From the NCBI GenBank assembly GCA_020205615.1, contig CM035153.1, positions 75,688,692 through 75,752,691 on the forward strand: 64,000 bases of DNA, in the 5' to 3' direction. This stretch comes from Panax quinquefolius (lineage: Eukaryota > Streptophyta > Magnoliopsida > Apiales > Araliaceae). The translations under genes and the position numbers were made by a program. Under the pieces are notes generated by a model. The model was given only the letters and a program-made list of their open reading frames with translations. It did no database searches and had not been told where the DNA came from. Position 1 is the stretch's first letter; each line of letters begins with the position of its first letter. This document shows positions 13,000 to 24,490 of the stretch, one piece after another.

Positions 13000-13510
13000 C
13001 AAACAGATGGGGATAATCTCTCATCATTCTATCTTCTAACACCCACATTGCCTCCTCGACATCGTGGTTACGCCAAAGTACTTTTACAAAAGAAATAACT
13101 TTATTCCTTAAGGATTACTGTTTCCTATATAGAATTTGGACAGGAATTTCTTCGTACGCTAAATTCTTCTCCACCTGAATGGGTTCATAGGAAATCACGT
13201 GCTTGTAGTCAAGCTTGTACGGACATAACACGAATATGTGAAACACGTTATGGATGTGCTCCAACTGAGGTGGTAGTGCAACTTTGTATGCTACTTCACC
13301 AACTCGTTGTAGTATCTCGAACGGTCCTATGAATCTTGGACTCAGTTTTCCTTTCTTGCCGAAACAGATTTTTCCCTTCCGTGGAGATACCTTTAAGAAT
13401 ACAAAATTGCCGACTTCAAAGTCTCGGTCTTGCCGATGTAAGTCTGCGTACTTCTTCTGGCGATCTTGAGCTACTACAAGTCTGGCCCTTATCCCTTTCA
13501 TCACATCCAC
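13000..13510 (-). pseudogene. R3 integrase C-terminal region plus chromodomain (broken)
   Basis: Minus-strand translation from 13510 gives the IN C-terminal part, with SPRFIGPFEILQRVGEVAYK (a GPF/Y-type module) and LPPQLEHIHNVFHIF. It ends at a stop after ILYRKQ (13115). Beyond that stop the same frame continues through LRNKVI, FVKVLWRNH, EEAMWVLEDRM and YPHLF to about 13005, which matches the C-terminal chromodomain of Tekay/Del-like chromoviruses. That module is thought to guide integration into heterochromatin. One stop therefore separates IN from the chromodomain. Neighbours are IN core to the right and PPT/LTR to the left. Non-functional as read. Confidence 0.85.
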
Positions 13511-13540
13511 AATCTGTTGTACTAACTTTGGCCCGAGTAT

Positions 13541-14300
13541 TCATCGTTCTCCGACTTCGTCCCAACATAGTGGTGTTCTGCACTTCCTTCCGTAAAGAGC
13601 TTCATACGGTGGCATGCCGATACTCGCATGGTAATTATTATTATACGCAAATTTAACCAAGGGTAGGTGGTCGTCCCAATTTCCCTTGAATTCCATCACG
13701 CAAGTCCTAAGCATGTCCTCTAGCGTTTGTATAGTTCGCTCACTTTGTCCGTCCATCTGAGGATGATAAGCAGTACTCAATCTCAACTGTGTTCCCATCC
13801 TCTCTTGCAAGCTTTTCCAGAATTTTGACGTGAAACGCGGGTCTCGGTCAGAAACAATCGACACCGACACTCCATGTCGTGAAATAATTTCCTTTACGTA
13901 TAGACTCACTAATTGATTTAAACTATAACGGATCTTGATAGGTAGAAAATGTTCAGTCTTTGTAAGTCGATCCACGATGACCCAAATGGCATCCAAACCT
14001 TTCTGTGTGGCTGGAAGTCCTACCACAAAATCCATCGTAATATGCTCTGATTTCCACTTTGGTATTTCCAACGGTTGTAGTAAACCACTCGGTTGTTGAT
14101 GCTCTGCTTTTACACATTGACACGTAAGACATCTGCTAACGTACTCCATAATTTCCCGTTTCAAATTTGGCCACCAAAAATGTTACTTCAAGTCCCGGTA
14201 CATCTTCATGCCTCCCGGATGAATGGAATACGTCGTATTATGAGCTTCGTGTAAAATCTCCTCTCTTATCTCGGCCACTACCGGGACCCATACTCTCCCT
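13541..14300 (-). pseudogene. R3 integrase, zinc-binding and catalytic core (broken)
   Basis: Minus strand. The N-terminal HHCC zinc-binding part is readable from about 14290 (H..H in LHEAHNTTYSIHPGG, then CLTCQCVK), with an in-frame stop just before HFWWP (near 14180). The core follows: [11 protein letters not shown] (first Asp), [10 protein letters not shown] (second Asp), then [17 protein letters not shown] carrying the Glu. The D, D, E catalytic residues are visible. Frame is lost near 13541 before the C-terminal part. The product would have integrated element cDNA into host DNA. Confidence 0.88.
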
Positions 14301-14411
14301 TTGAATCTTAAGATACCATATTTATCTATTCAAAATTTTACTTCCTCTTTTTCCACGATCCTTCTTCTGATTTTCTCACACTCTCCATCTTTCTCCTGGG
14401 CTTCCTTTACT

Positions 14412-14825
14412 CTATCCAACAATGTCGAAAAACCTTCTATTACAAATAACTTTTCTGCAGACCTCTCCGGGTCCCCTCACTTCTATTTCCAATTTCTCCA
14501 TATCTCTTACTAACTCCTCCTGAGTTGTCAGTCGAAACAATTTCTCCCTTCCTTTCTTGCTCAGAGCATCGGCAACTATGTTTGCCTTCCCCGGGTGATA
14601 AAGAATTTCACAGTCATAATCTTTCATTAATTCTAGCCACCTCCTCTGACACATGTTCAACTCCTTCTGTGTGAAGATATATTTCAGACTATTGTGGTCT
14701 GTGTATATCTTACATTTTTCTCCGTACAAATAATGTCTCCATATCTTTAATGCAAAAACTACGGCCGCTAACTCTAGGTCATGATTAGGGTATCGTTTTT
14801 CGTAATCCTTTAATTATCGTGATGC
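14412..14825 (-). pseudogene. R3 RNase H domain, C-terminal part (truncated)
   Basis: Minus strand from about 14825: ASR, then a TAA where the family has Gln, [17 protein letters not shown], a frame change, [18 protein letters not shown] (DH motif of gypsy RNase H), [15 protein letters not shown], and on toward IN. The first half of RNase H is missing here; it lies at 20472 and 36632 (up to ASHRGFGC), the point where R4 inserted. RNase H degrades the RNA strand during reverse transcription. Confidence 0.85.
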
Positions 14826-15289
14826 ATATCTTCTGCACCTTAGTCTTTAGCTCCCCCCTGAGCTCAAAGACCTCGTGCTTTAAATCATATACTTTGTCCT
14901 TAGCCAAAATCCTTTCATCATGCTCCTGCTCCCACATGGACTCGACATCAGTCTTGTCCTCTCTAAGCATTTGGAGCTCTGCCTTCAGCTCCTTAACCTC
15001 CTGACAATAATGGATATTTCTATCCAACACTGACATGAAAAGAGACATCATCGACCCCCGGGAGCTATCTCTTTACCGCTATAGCCACTGGGTTAAAGGA
15101 GACTGTCTCTACCTCCTCCTCTATCATCCCATCAAACACTGACATGAAGTCAGCTTCCCCTGAGTCTCCAGACTCAATAATCACTACGTCTGGCTCTGCT
15201 GCTATAGGGTTCGGTATAACCTCTACTTGGTTCACCGACTTTTCACTAATGGCCTGACCCTCTACAAACATCTCGTTTACTCCTGACAT
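14826..15289 (-). pseudogene. R4 pre-gag ORF: acidic N-terminus plus coiled coil (truncated)
   Basis: Between the R4 PBS and the break at about 14825. The ATG at 15289 opens 74 codons rich in acidic residues (FMSVFDGMIEEEVETVS), stopping at 15065. A second stretch from 15051 is a heptad-like coiled coil (EVKELKAELQMLREDKTDVE and onward) with many E and K. It is the counterpart of the R3 pre-gag ORF at 39646-40434: same place between PBS and gag, same order of acidic part and coiled coil, little residue identity. After ELKTKVQ the frame runs into R3 RNase H sequence, so the C-terminus is lost. I do not recognise the family; no function is assigned. Confidence 0.55.
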
Positions 15290-15450
15290 CTACACAAAAC
15301 AATTAAGTTGATTAGTACACGTCAGTAGAATAATAAAAACACATAACATAATCATAATGCATTTTTATAAGGTTATTTTCTTCTTGTACTTTCTTGACTC
15401 CTCTTAAGGCTATGACTTAAGGTTTTTAATTTCCCCTTAAGTTTTATAAC

Positions 15451-15470
15451 CTAATGCTCTGATACGAACC
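15451..15470 (-). other. R4 primer-binding site
   Basis: Minus strand TTCGTATCAGAGCATTAG directly after the LTR end. It resembles the initiator-Met tRNA type (TGGTATCAGAGC) with changes at the left end. Confidence 0.75.
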
Positions 15471-15757
15471 TGTGACGCCCCCAAATCCGGGTCTCTTCCA
15501 ACTTTGACGATGATGGTCTTTACTGCAGTCTTACCATTCATTCATTCATTCCATTGAACAGTCTCAAAAGGACTAATATAACTTATATATATTTGAAATA
15601 ATATTACATTCCCCAGGTTCTTTTTAACCCTTTCAGTTGTTCTTGTCATAATATCAATATATTACAAACAGTCATCCTATACTATTACATAAGTATGCTA
15701 CGGGTTCGTCTTCTCCTTGCCCTTATCCTTGTCGGAGCCTTCGGTCCGCTCGATTTT

Positions 15758-15790
15758 AGCTGTGTTCATATGGTTCAAGCAAGAGTGAGC
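15758..15790 (-). promoter_or_regulatory. R4 putative branch point and 3' splice site
   Basis: Minus strand GCTCACTCTTGC, then ACCATATGAACACAG|CTA with AG at 15761-15760. Weaker than the other LTRs because the pyrimidine tract is poor. Confidence 0.3.
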
Positions 15791-16829
15791 ATGACTAGCT
15801 CAACAAGTACTACAATTCTAATAAATAACATGCTTGAAACATAGAACTCATATATCTTTAATAACTGAACAATAGTTACGAAGTACTTTTGATAATTCAA
15901 AATAGCACTTCTTTTCCTTCAAAACGTTTTCCAACAATATTCAGTAGAATAAAAATTATGGCTCAAGTCGATGAGCATTCATAAGTTCTTTTTAAAAGGA
16001 CAACCTGGCACTAAGTCCGTAAGTCCGACATAGCTTACGAGCACTTCTGAGTGATCAGTTCATAGTACTCTATGTTGATCAACACTACATTCATTAAACG
16101 TGTATACGTTTAAGTTGTGGCAACCTCACGTGCATGTCGTTAAACGATAAAAACATTTTAGTATACTTGGTCTTTGATTGAAAACCATACCATTATAACT
16201 CAGTAAACATTAATCATGCTTGACAAATTCATAATACAAGTCTAGCCGAAAGAATTGGCTTAAGACTTCATCATTCAAAACTTCATGCGAAAGGTTACAT
16301 GAATTACAAAGCTTGTCCAGACTGAACTGGAACAAGGGTTAGAATACTTGCCTTTGGCTTCTGATTACTGATTAATACCCATACAGTACTCTAAGTCTTT
16401 ATGATTCTACAATACATAATCATGTAATGTACCACATTAGGTCATACACAAATCAAGTATGTTTACTATTATATCTTACCCTTCATCTCAACGTAATTTC
16501 TAACTTAGATTCGTTATTAGGGTTTTTGGCTTTCATTACGTCATTCACATTCCATAAATCTTCGATTGATTATTGACTCTTAATCAACATGCATTAGTGT
16601 CTTACAAGTACCTTATAATGTCTTAACCATGTTATGATTACATCTTAATTCATTACTAACAAGTTCCCTTTCCTTCTACACTTGAAACTATTCTTCTCTA
16701 GCAAATTTCTTGATCAGGCGCTAGCCAAGGCTAAGAATTACTTTCTGTGACTTCGTATGCTGGCCCTGAGTTAGCAATGTGCAAGGGTTCAACCTCGCGC
16801 TTCGGTGTGGGCCTTTTAGGCTTGGAGTC

Positions 16830-16841
16830 GCGCCGCGGCGC
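16830..16841. other. GC-only palindrome GCGCCGCGGCGC in R4 LTR
   Basis: Perfect 12-bp palindrome of the form GCGC-N4-GCGC within a GC-rich patch (16715-16860) of an AT-rich LTR. Confidence 0.9.
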
Positions 16842-16888
16842 GGACTCTGTGCCTGAGACAATTATGCAGTTTTTAAATTTTTACGAAC

Positions 16889-17850
16889 TTCCCGCACGCA
16901 TAACTTCTTCGTTTTAAGTCTGAATTGGTCCGTTCAAAAGCCTACGGTTCACAAATTTCATAATCTACGCGTTCATGCAAGAATTTTATCTATTTGACTT
17001 TGTTTGTTCAAAATTCACTTATGAGTTAATTTTTAACGAAAACGATAAACGTTTGTGAACGTTCAACGCTCGTTTCTTCGTTTCAAGTCAGAATCCGGTC
17101 ATTTTCAAGTCCGCAACTCTATAATGACTAATATGACTTCTCTCCATCGAAAACTAACATTTCTGACTTTAAATACAAAATACGACTTCCATTCCAAGAA
17201 TTTCACGAATTCGACGATAATCGTCCAATCGTGTGAATTCTGGCAAATCTTCATTACTAAGCGTTCTAAATGGATTTTAATCAACATATGATCATAACAA
17301 ATTACTTAACCCATCTTATAAACATCTTAACTTATTTTCATAAGTCATTAACTTATAACTTCCCGCACGCATAACTTCTTCGCTTTTAAGTCCGAATTGG
17401 TCCGCTCAAAAGCCTCACGTTCACAAATTTCATAATCTACGCGTTCATGCAAGAATTTTATCTATTTGACTTTGTTTGTTCAAAATTCACTTATGAGTTA
17501 ATTTTTAACGAAAACGATAAACGCTTGTGAACGCTCAACGCCGCTTTCTTCGCTTCAAGTCGAATCCTGGTATTTTCAAGTCCGCAACTCTATAATGACT
17601 AATATGACTTCTCTCCATCGAAAACTAACATTTCTGACTTTAAATACAAAATACGACTTCCATTCCAAGAATTTCACGAATTCGACGATAATCGTCCAAT
17701 CGTGTGAATTCTGGCAAATCTTCATTACTAAGCGTTCTAAATGGATTTTAATCAACATATGATCATAACAAATTACTTATTAACCCATCTTATAAACAAG
17801 GTAGGTTTTGACTTATTTTCATAAGTCATTAACTTATTTAACTTATGAAC
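16889..17850. repeat. Tandem duplication, unit 471 bp, in R4 LTR
   Basis: Sequence starting TCCCGCACGCATAACTTC at 16890 recurs at 17361. The units stay almost identical through ATTAACTTAT near 17350 and 17830. A chance ORF of 60 codons is repeated unchanged at the same 471-bp offset. Confidence 0.95.
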
Positions 17851-17958
17851 TAGAAATCTTCATGCTCATGACTTATTAATAACTTAAGTCCTTCAATCAA
17901 AGTTCTCATGCTATATTCAACATACTAAACATCATATGACAACATATGATAAGTTCTT

Positions 17959-19270
17959 TGTTGCCTAATTTTTAATAGCACTTTACCACGCAAGTATACG
18001 CGTTCAATTATAATATTCAGCAAGCAAGGATATCGTTCCCACGAGGAAATAGACTAATATTTATCAATTACTAATTCTAATGCAATTAACCCTATTTTAA
18101 ACTACAAAATTTTGTAGTTGATTTGAAATTTAAACTTAACAAAACTAATGATTAAAAATCAAAACTTCACAAGAATAACTGCAGATTTAACAGGTTAAGA
18201 TTACAACTTCCTTGGTATTTCATTTAAATCAATTCACTTCCCATTTAAAGCAATTAATTAATATGAATCATTATCCAAGAATGATTTATAAAATTCACAC
18301 TTTTTCCAAATCACGTGAACAAATCCTCCTAACTCCGATCCTTAAGACACAAAATTACAAGGAACACCTTCTATTAATTCACTATATTCCTATGTGAATC
18401 AAGTTAATTAGGGTTTACGCATAAATTCTTTCAAAGGATACAAAAGACACATAGGTATATTCACATCCTCCATACTTAATCATATTAACCCTATTCGGAT
18501 TATATGAGCAGATGTTATCATATCCAAATCTTAATCTATACTCCATCTTCCAATTTTATATAGATTATCACAATAATAATTGTTGGCAAAACAATCAATC
18601 AATAAGCAAAAGATATAATAAACAATTCAATAAAACCAACTTTCATTCAATGGGAAGGTTCAATTTAAACTACATACCAAGTTCCAGTTTGCAATCTTAA
18701 TGAAAATTTAGTTCATAATAATAATAAAGAAAAACATCATCCAAATTAATAATCCAAACATCCCGTGATAATTACAAAGATAAAACTAGAGAAGAAGAAA
18801 AAACTCAATTTTCTCCAATACTCTCTCTTGATCTTCAAATTTCTTGCAAATTTTCCTTCGTGTTTTTCTTCGTTGTTCTCTCTCTGAAACCCTTGAAAAA
18901 TTGAGTGATACGCCTTTTCTAAAGTCTCCTCCTATTTTTATTAGTCTCCTCTCATTCAAATTCCTCTTTGGCTTCAACCACCCACTGAAGTAGAAAATCC
19001 TCCTTTTATCAGTATAAAGCGCCTAGGCGCCAAACAAGTTATTCTAAGCGCTTTAGGCGCTTGACTAGAAGACCACGTAATTACAAAATGCCACTTCGGC
19101 TCTATTTTAATGATTTTTGACATTTTCTCTCCAAAATGACCAATTTGTCCCTCCGGCTCCAACCTACACAAAATAAACACAAAAATAGATAAAAGATACT
19201 AAAAACAATTAAAGATAGCAATAATTAAGTTTAATAATATCGGATTCATAGTTATAAAACCTACTCATCA
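17959..19270 (-). mobile_element. R5 solo LTR (copy 1)
   Basis: 1312 bp from TGTTGCCTAATTT to CCTACTCATCA, flanked on both sides by TTCTT (17954-17958 and 19271-19275), with no internal R5 sequence: the expected outcome of recombination between the two LTRs of a complete insertion. The same LTR with internal region attached is at 34130-35426. Contains GCGCCTAGGCGC at 19019-19030 and the variant GCGCTTTAGGCGC at 19048-19060. Confidence 0.93.
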
Positions 19271-19438
19271 TTCTTCATGGTTCTAACAACTTATTAATGT
19301 TCAATTTGCTTATTCAACTTATTCTAAGCAAGTTCATTCCTTATTAACTTATTACATGATCTTAGCATACATGTTCATTAATAACACTTCCCTTATCAAC
19401 CTATTCTAATAAAGATGAAAGAATATTGAACACAAGAT

Positions 19439-19600
19439 CAATACCTTTGAAGTCTAACTTCTTCTTCTTGGAAATCTAACAAAAGAAGCTTTGGCTTAAA
19501 AGTGCTTATTTGCTCTACCAAATAAGTGGCTTATACTTGAGAGGAAAGTTGGATGAAAATAATAACCCTCAAAATGAAATGAAGCTCTTGTATTTATAGG
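19439..19600 (-). promoter_or_regulatory. R4 LTR promoter and putative 5' splice site (copy 1)
   Basis: TATA box CCTATAAATA (19600-19591), then a leader to CTTCAAAG|GTATTGATC with donor GT at 19444-19443. Confidence 0.5.
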
Positions 19601-20471
19601 CAACTAAGGTTAGGGCATTTTAGACATTAAATCACCCACCTCCTTAATACACCTCCTCATTCATCCACCTCCTTACTATTCATTGTGTGCTCATCACTTC
19701 ACTTGATCACCACACCTAAACCTTGCCCATCAAGCTTACCCATTTCCTACTTGGTTTGACCCATGGATCATGGTTTAATCTTTGGGCTTGCTAATTTAAT
19801 CTAGGTACTTTCTTAATGGGCTTATGCTACAATGGTTTGGGCTTATGTCAATCAAACACTTGGGCTTGAAAAAAATATATTATTGGACTTTTACCATTAA
19901 GTTAATAATCTTACAAATCCCTTACATTTAATTAAACAACTTAACATATATACATCCATATAATCTTTGTATGCTAACTCGTATACTAAATCATAATATA
20001 CGTTATCTCATTCTTCATTCATAATAGTACAATACTTTGTATTATACTTACATCCATAATTCATATAATGTATACATCATAATACGATCACAACTCTCTT
20101 CCTTTAACGCTTAATAACCTAACGTTCCCAAATTAAGTCCACATGCGAAATATTACGTTTTCCATACAATTATTATTTCATAATCGATATCACCTCGATA
20201 TTATAACGTTACATATTTCTCGGATGTTCAAAAATAATTCCGGCGAAATTGATGAATAGTGTTTTTCAAAATTTCTTGGAAAACTTTTATCTTCATTTTA
20301 GAAATTCAAACACTTTAATTCTCCCGTGGTAGTTAAAATACTACTGACGTTAAGACGTTTCTAGGTTATAGAAACGACATTCATCTTCTCAACGCATAAT
20401 AATAATAAATATTATTATTTTATTCATTATTAAAAATAATTACAAAATGTTCGATTTTTTGGGGCATTACA

Positions 20472-21480
20472 ACCAAATCCTCTATGCGACGCATCACTGT
20501 ACACCACAAATCCTCCCGTATCATCTGGTAATGATAATTCAGGCACCTCGCTCAATCTCTTCTTCAACTCTTGAAAACTCTCTTCACATTTGTCGGTCCA
20601 AACAAATTTCACCGTCTTCCTCGTCAAATTAGTCAACGGGGTTGCTATCTTTGAAAAATCATGGATGAATCTTCGATAGTACCCAGCTAACCCTAAGAAA
20701 CTTCTCACCTCCGTCGGAGTTCTTGGTTGTTCCCAATTACTCACTACTTCGACCTTTTCGGGATCTTCTTAGATTCCATTCTCATCCACCACGTGGCCTA
20801 AGAATTGAACCTTCTTCATCCAAAATTCGCACTTAGAAAATTTCGCATACATCTTCTCCTTTCGTAGTGCCTCCAAAACAATCTTCAGGTGTTAGGCGTG
20901 TTCTTCCTCTGTCTTGAGTAGATCAAAATATCGTCAATAAAACTACCAATAATTTATCCAAGTATGTCTTGAAAACTTCGATTCATCAAGTCCATGAATC
21001 TTTCTTAGGGAGCATTAGTCAAACCAAATAACATTACCAAAACTCGTAATGTCCATAATGTGTTCTTAACGCAGGTCTTTGGTATGTCCTCGTCCCCGCA
21101 CTTTCGGTTGGTGATATCCCGTGCGCAAGTCGATCTTGAGAAACATTTCGCTCCTTTCATTTGATCAAATAAGTCGTCTATACAAGGTAGCGGATATCAG
21201 TTCTTGATTGTTACTCTGTTCAATTCGCGATAATCGATACAGAGCCTCATAGATCCGTCTTTTTTCTTCACGAATAACACTGGTGCTCCCCAAGGAGACA
21301 CACTCGGTCGAATGTAACCTTTATCCAATAACTCTTAAATTTGTATCATCAATTCCTTCATTTCTACTGGAGCCATCCGATATGGAGCTTTCAAAATCGG
21401 TGCCATTCCCAGTGCTAAATCTATTATGAATTCGATTTCTCTGTCTGGCGGAAGGCCAGGCAGATCGTCCGAAAACACAT
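20472..21480 (-). pseudogene. R3 reverse transcriptase and RNase H start, copy 1 (heavily frameshifted)
   Basis: Duplicate of 36632-37640. The only clean stretch is 20744-20472, [20 protein letters not shown] to DASHRGFGC, the RT thumb/connection and the start of RNase H (catalytic Asp in VYSDASH), cut by the R4 LTR end. The palm and fingers (20760-21330) are recognisable in three frames, with about a dozen small indels or substitutions absent from copy 2, including a TAG near 20770 where copy 2 has CAG. Confidence 0.85.
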
Positions 21481-21481
21481 T

Positions 21482-22140
21482 CTAAAATTCACTCACTATG
21501 GGTAAATCATTAAGCTCTACTCTTGTTTTCTGAGTATCCACAACGTAAGCTAAATAACCTACACATCCTTTCTTTAACAATTTCTTAGCCTGCATCATCG
21601 TAACGCAACACGATTGCTTAAGCGATGAGCTACCATAAAACACTACCTTAGACTTACCCGTAGTCTGAAGGTTCACACATATTTTCTGACAGACAATTAT
21701 TGCTGCATGGTTATATAACCAATCCATCCCCAATATCACGTCAAATTCTCCTAGTCTAATAGGAATCAAGTCTATGCTCGATAATGTCCTCTAATGTTTT
21801 ACGACAATTTTGATAAACATATTCTACGTGGATTATCTCTTTATTCACAACTTCTATGTTCAAAGGATCTTCTAAACGTTCTTGGGGTGTACTAAGTTTA
21901 TTAGAAAATTCTTGAATCATAAATCAACAAGTGGCACTTAATCAAATAATACATAAGCATTTATATTATTGATTGGGATTATACGATCTGCGTCCTTTGC
22001 AGCCTCTGGCGTCTTGGACCAGTCGTGTTAAAGTTTGAGTGGTCGATCGGTTGGGTTCATGCAGTCCACCAATCATCAACTTACTTCCTCCTCCTTGGCT
22101 TCCTCTAGCTCCACCGCTTCCTTTCTTCGGGCAATCCTTT
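21482..22140 (-). pseudogene. R3 protease region, copy 1 (broken)
   Basis: Minus strand. 21769-21482 encodes IRLGEFDVILGMDWLYNHAA, the C-terminal half of the retropepsin plus linker, as in copy 2. The active-site part (FDSGA in copy 2 near 38110) is disrupted here by substitutions and frameshifts between about 21780 and 22080. Aspartic protease cleaves the gag-pol polyprotein. Confidence 0.75.
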
Positions 22141-22142
22141 AT

Positions 22143-23132
22143 CTAGTGCTCTATTGATCCAAGAGAAAAACATCCTCTGATTTTCTTCGGCTTCAGGCAG
22201 TTTGGCGATATGTGCCCCTCTTGGCCGCAGTTATAGCAGGTGTTCTTCCTCTTCCAGCATTCTCCCTGATGACTTCTCCCACATTTATTACAAGCTTTGA
22301 TCCTCTTCTTGAAGTTTCCTTGGTGATTCCCACCTTGATTGTTGCTTCTGTTGTTGTTGTTTTCCCATTTCCTCTTCCCGAAGTTACTCCCTCCACTGCT
22401 GCTTCCTCCACGATGCTCACTACCAGCGTTCTTATTCTTCTTCTCCTTATGATACAGACTTAAGGCCTCACTACCACCTTCCGCAATGATTGCCTTCTCC
22501 AACAATGTCGTAAAGGAATAAATCTGGAAGACCGATACCTTATTGTACAACCAAGGTTTTAACCCTTGTTCAAAACGTCTCGCCTTCCTCTCCTCATCCA
22601 CAACTTGGTGTTCTGCAAATCGCGCTAGTTCATTGAACTTAGGCAGCGTCTTCTTGCACCGTCCATATCACCTTGTTTTAACTCTAGGAATTTTACTTCC
22701 ATCCTACTCTTCATACTTTTCAGGAAATAGTTCTCAAAGAATAGTGTCGTAAACCGCTCCCATGTTATCGTTCCTTCCCCCGCTCCCTGCAGATTAGTTT
22801 CTCACCAATAGTTCGCTTCGCCCCTCATCATATATGTGGCAAATACTGTCTTCTGGTCTTCGACCACATGAGCTATAGTGAAGGCCTTCTCGATCTCCTT
22901 GATCCAGGTTTGTGCAACTATCGGGTCAGTGGTTCCCGCGAACTCAGGGGGTCCTACACTCTTAAAATCTTTAAAGGTCGTTACTTGGACAGCTTGGGGA
23001 ACGGGTGGTACAGGTTCATTTCTTCCCCTCAAAGCTTCCCCCAATAAATCTACCAGTCTCTGTATCAGATCTACAAGACCTCTCTCATCGTTAACTGACT
23101 CTTCTAGGACAGTTATTCTCCGTCTGGGCGGT
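22143..23132 (-). pseudogene. R3 gag, copy 1 (start codon lost, frameshifted, zinc knuckles readable)
   Basis: Minus strand. N-terminal PPRRR, then the capsid-like part (TWIKEIEKAFTIAHVVEDQK), stop and frame changes near 22800 and 22640, then ERKARRFEQGLKPWLYNKV and a basic Asn/Gly-rich linker. Two CCHC zinc knuckles follow: CNKCGRSHQGEC and CYNCGQEGHISPNC. A third knuckle seems decayed (GCFSLGSIEH). The initiator ATG of copy 2 (39298) is ATA here (23132-23130). Gag forms the particle and binds RNA. Confidence 0.85.
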
Positions 23133-23487
23133 ATTTTCTACTTCACAAAATTATTATTTTTATTATCTAGTAATAATACTTAGACATTTCTCAATAAAAA
23201 AAACTACAAGTTTATAACACGTTTATGAAATAAGGTCATTTATATTCATATGCCAAAGGGTTGCATTACATGTTCCTTTCTAGCATACTGCTATAAATGA
23301 TAACATATATCCCCTAATATCACAAAAGACAAGGACATACTATCTTACTACCCCTCTAATACTTTTCAAAAATTTGGGGGTTTACCACTATCTCACATCT
23401 TACACAAAAGACTGAGATTACAACAAAATTTTAACAACACAAAGATAAAACCACTACACTACTGGTCTTAATCCTCTAAACTCAATC

Positions 23488-24269
23488 TTACATCCCATGC
23501 TCAACGGCGCTTTGATATTCCTTCTGTGTGATATGCACTACCATGTCTCGGTTTATGGTATATCGGGTCTGTCCTTGCTCAGTTGGGTAATGATGTACCC
23601 CATCGATCAATCTTTCCATGGTCGTGCGAAGAGCATATCCCATCTTATTCATCTTCCTCCTCTTGCACCGAAACTCATCCTCTAGGTCATCTACCCTATC
23701 ATTAGCCTCCTCCCACTTCTCCTCAAAGTGAATCCTATCCATCACCTCCATTTCTAACTGAGTTCGAAGAGCCTCCTTCTCTGCCCTCTCACTCAACACC
23801 TTCTGTTCTAATTCCTCCAGCTTTCCTGCCACCTCAACATTCCTTGCCACCGCTCGGTGAAACAAAGCTCCCATCTGGATCCCTGCTTCCTTACGGTGAT
23901 CAATCTCCACTTTCATCTCCTGCATCACTAGTTGCCTCCGATGGTCCTCGTCCTTCAACTTCTGGAACGCAGACTCCCTCTCCCTAGCCTCAGCCTCTAG
24001 CTCCTCTACTCTACATCCCAACTCTAATATTTATTCCTCATACTCTCCTAACACCTGATCCTCAAAGGTAGTCTCGTCGAAGTCCTCCACAGGCTCGGGA
24101 TCCTCCTCCAAAGGCTCCTCCTCAGGGTCAGACTCCACCTCTTCCTCATCGTCATCATCAAAATGAGCTACTACTGAAATAGGTTCTGCTATCAAGGGTG
24201 TCTCAAATACTACGTGGATATCACGCGGCTCCTCCTCTACTACTCGGCTAGCTCCTCCATGTCAGTCAT
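23488..24269 (-). pseudogene. R3 pre-gag ORF: acidic plus coiled coil, copy 1
   Basis: Minus strand between PBS and gag. ATG MTDMEEL at 24269 meets stops after eight codons, but a neighbouring frame continues: an acidic stretch (DDDDEEEVESDPEEEPLEED near 24165), then one TAA (near 24030) where copy 2 has CAA (Gln). After that comes a 177-codon open stretch 24021-23488: a long coiled coil (CRVEELEAEARERESAF, KLEELEQKVLSERAEKEAL, WEEANDRVDDLEDEFRC) and a C-terminal tail ending in EYQSAVEHGM. No zinc finger, signal peptide or membrane segment. Unknown family; a structural or RNA/protein-binding role would be a guess. Confidence 0.65.
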
Positions 24270-24470
24270 CCTACAATCACCAACATAAAAAAACACAAAC
24301 AACAACTCCATTAGAATGTTAAATAAACATAAGTTCATTATATAGAATGAAGTTACATTTCATAACACACTAAGTCTCTTAAGGAAAACTATACATGAGT
24401 TTTATCTCCTTCCTAACTTCTAAGTTCCCTTAAGTTATAATCTAAGGACACTCGCTCCTAAGGTTTATAA

Positions 24471-24490
24471 CTAAGGCTTTGATATCAACC
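24471..24490 (-). other. R3 primer-binding site, copy 1
   Basis: Minus strand GGTTGATATCAAAGCCTTAG next to the LTR start TGTGATGCCCCC, initiator-Met type with changes. Same as at 40636-40655. Confidence 0.75.

Larger units (their letters stand above)
15471..20471 (-). mobile_element. R4: 5' LTR of a second chromovirus-like family, split by R5 solo LTR
   Basis: Plus-strand ends TGTGACGCCCCCAAATCC at 15471 and GGGGCATTACA at 20471. Removing the R5 solo LTR and its duplicated 5 bp leaves about 3.68 kb. The PBS at its left end shows it is a minus-strand 5' LTR. Beyond 20471 R3 RT/RNase H sequence begins at once, so R4 sits inside R3. The rest of R4 (gag to 3' LTR) is absent. Minus-strand signals: TATA CCTATAAATA (19600-19591), predicted donor at 19444, possible acceptor at 15760. 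Confidence 0.88.

Noticed and set aside
22193..22420. Thr/Gly-rich ORF overlapping gag, also fused in the copy 2 frame
   Set aside because: It is the +1 shadow of the zinc-knuckle region.
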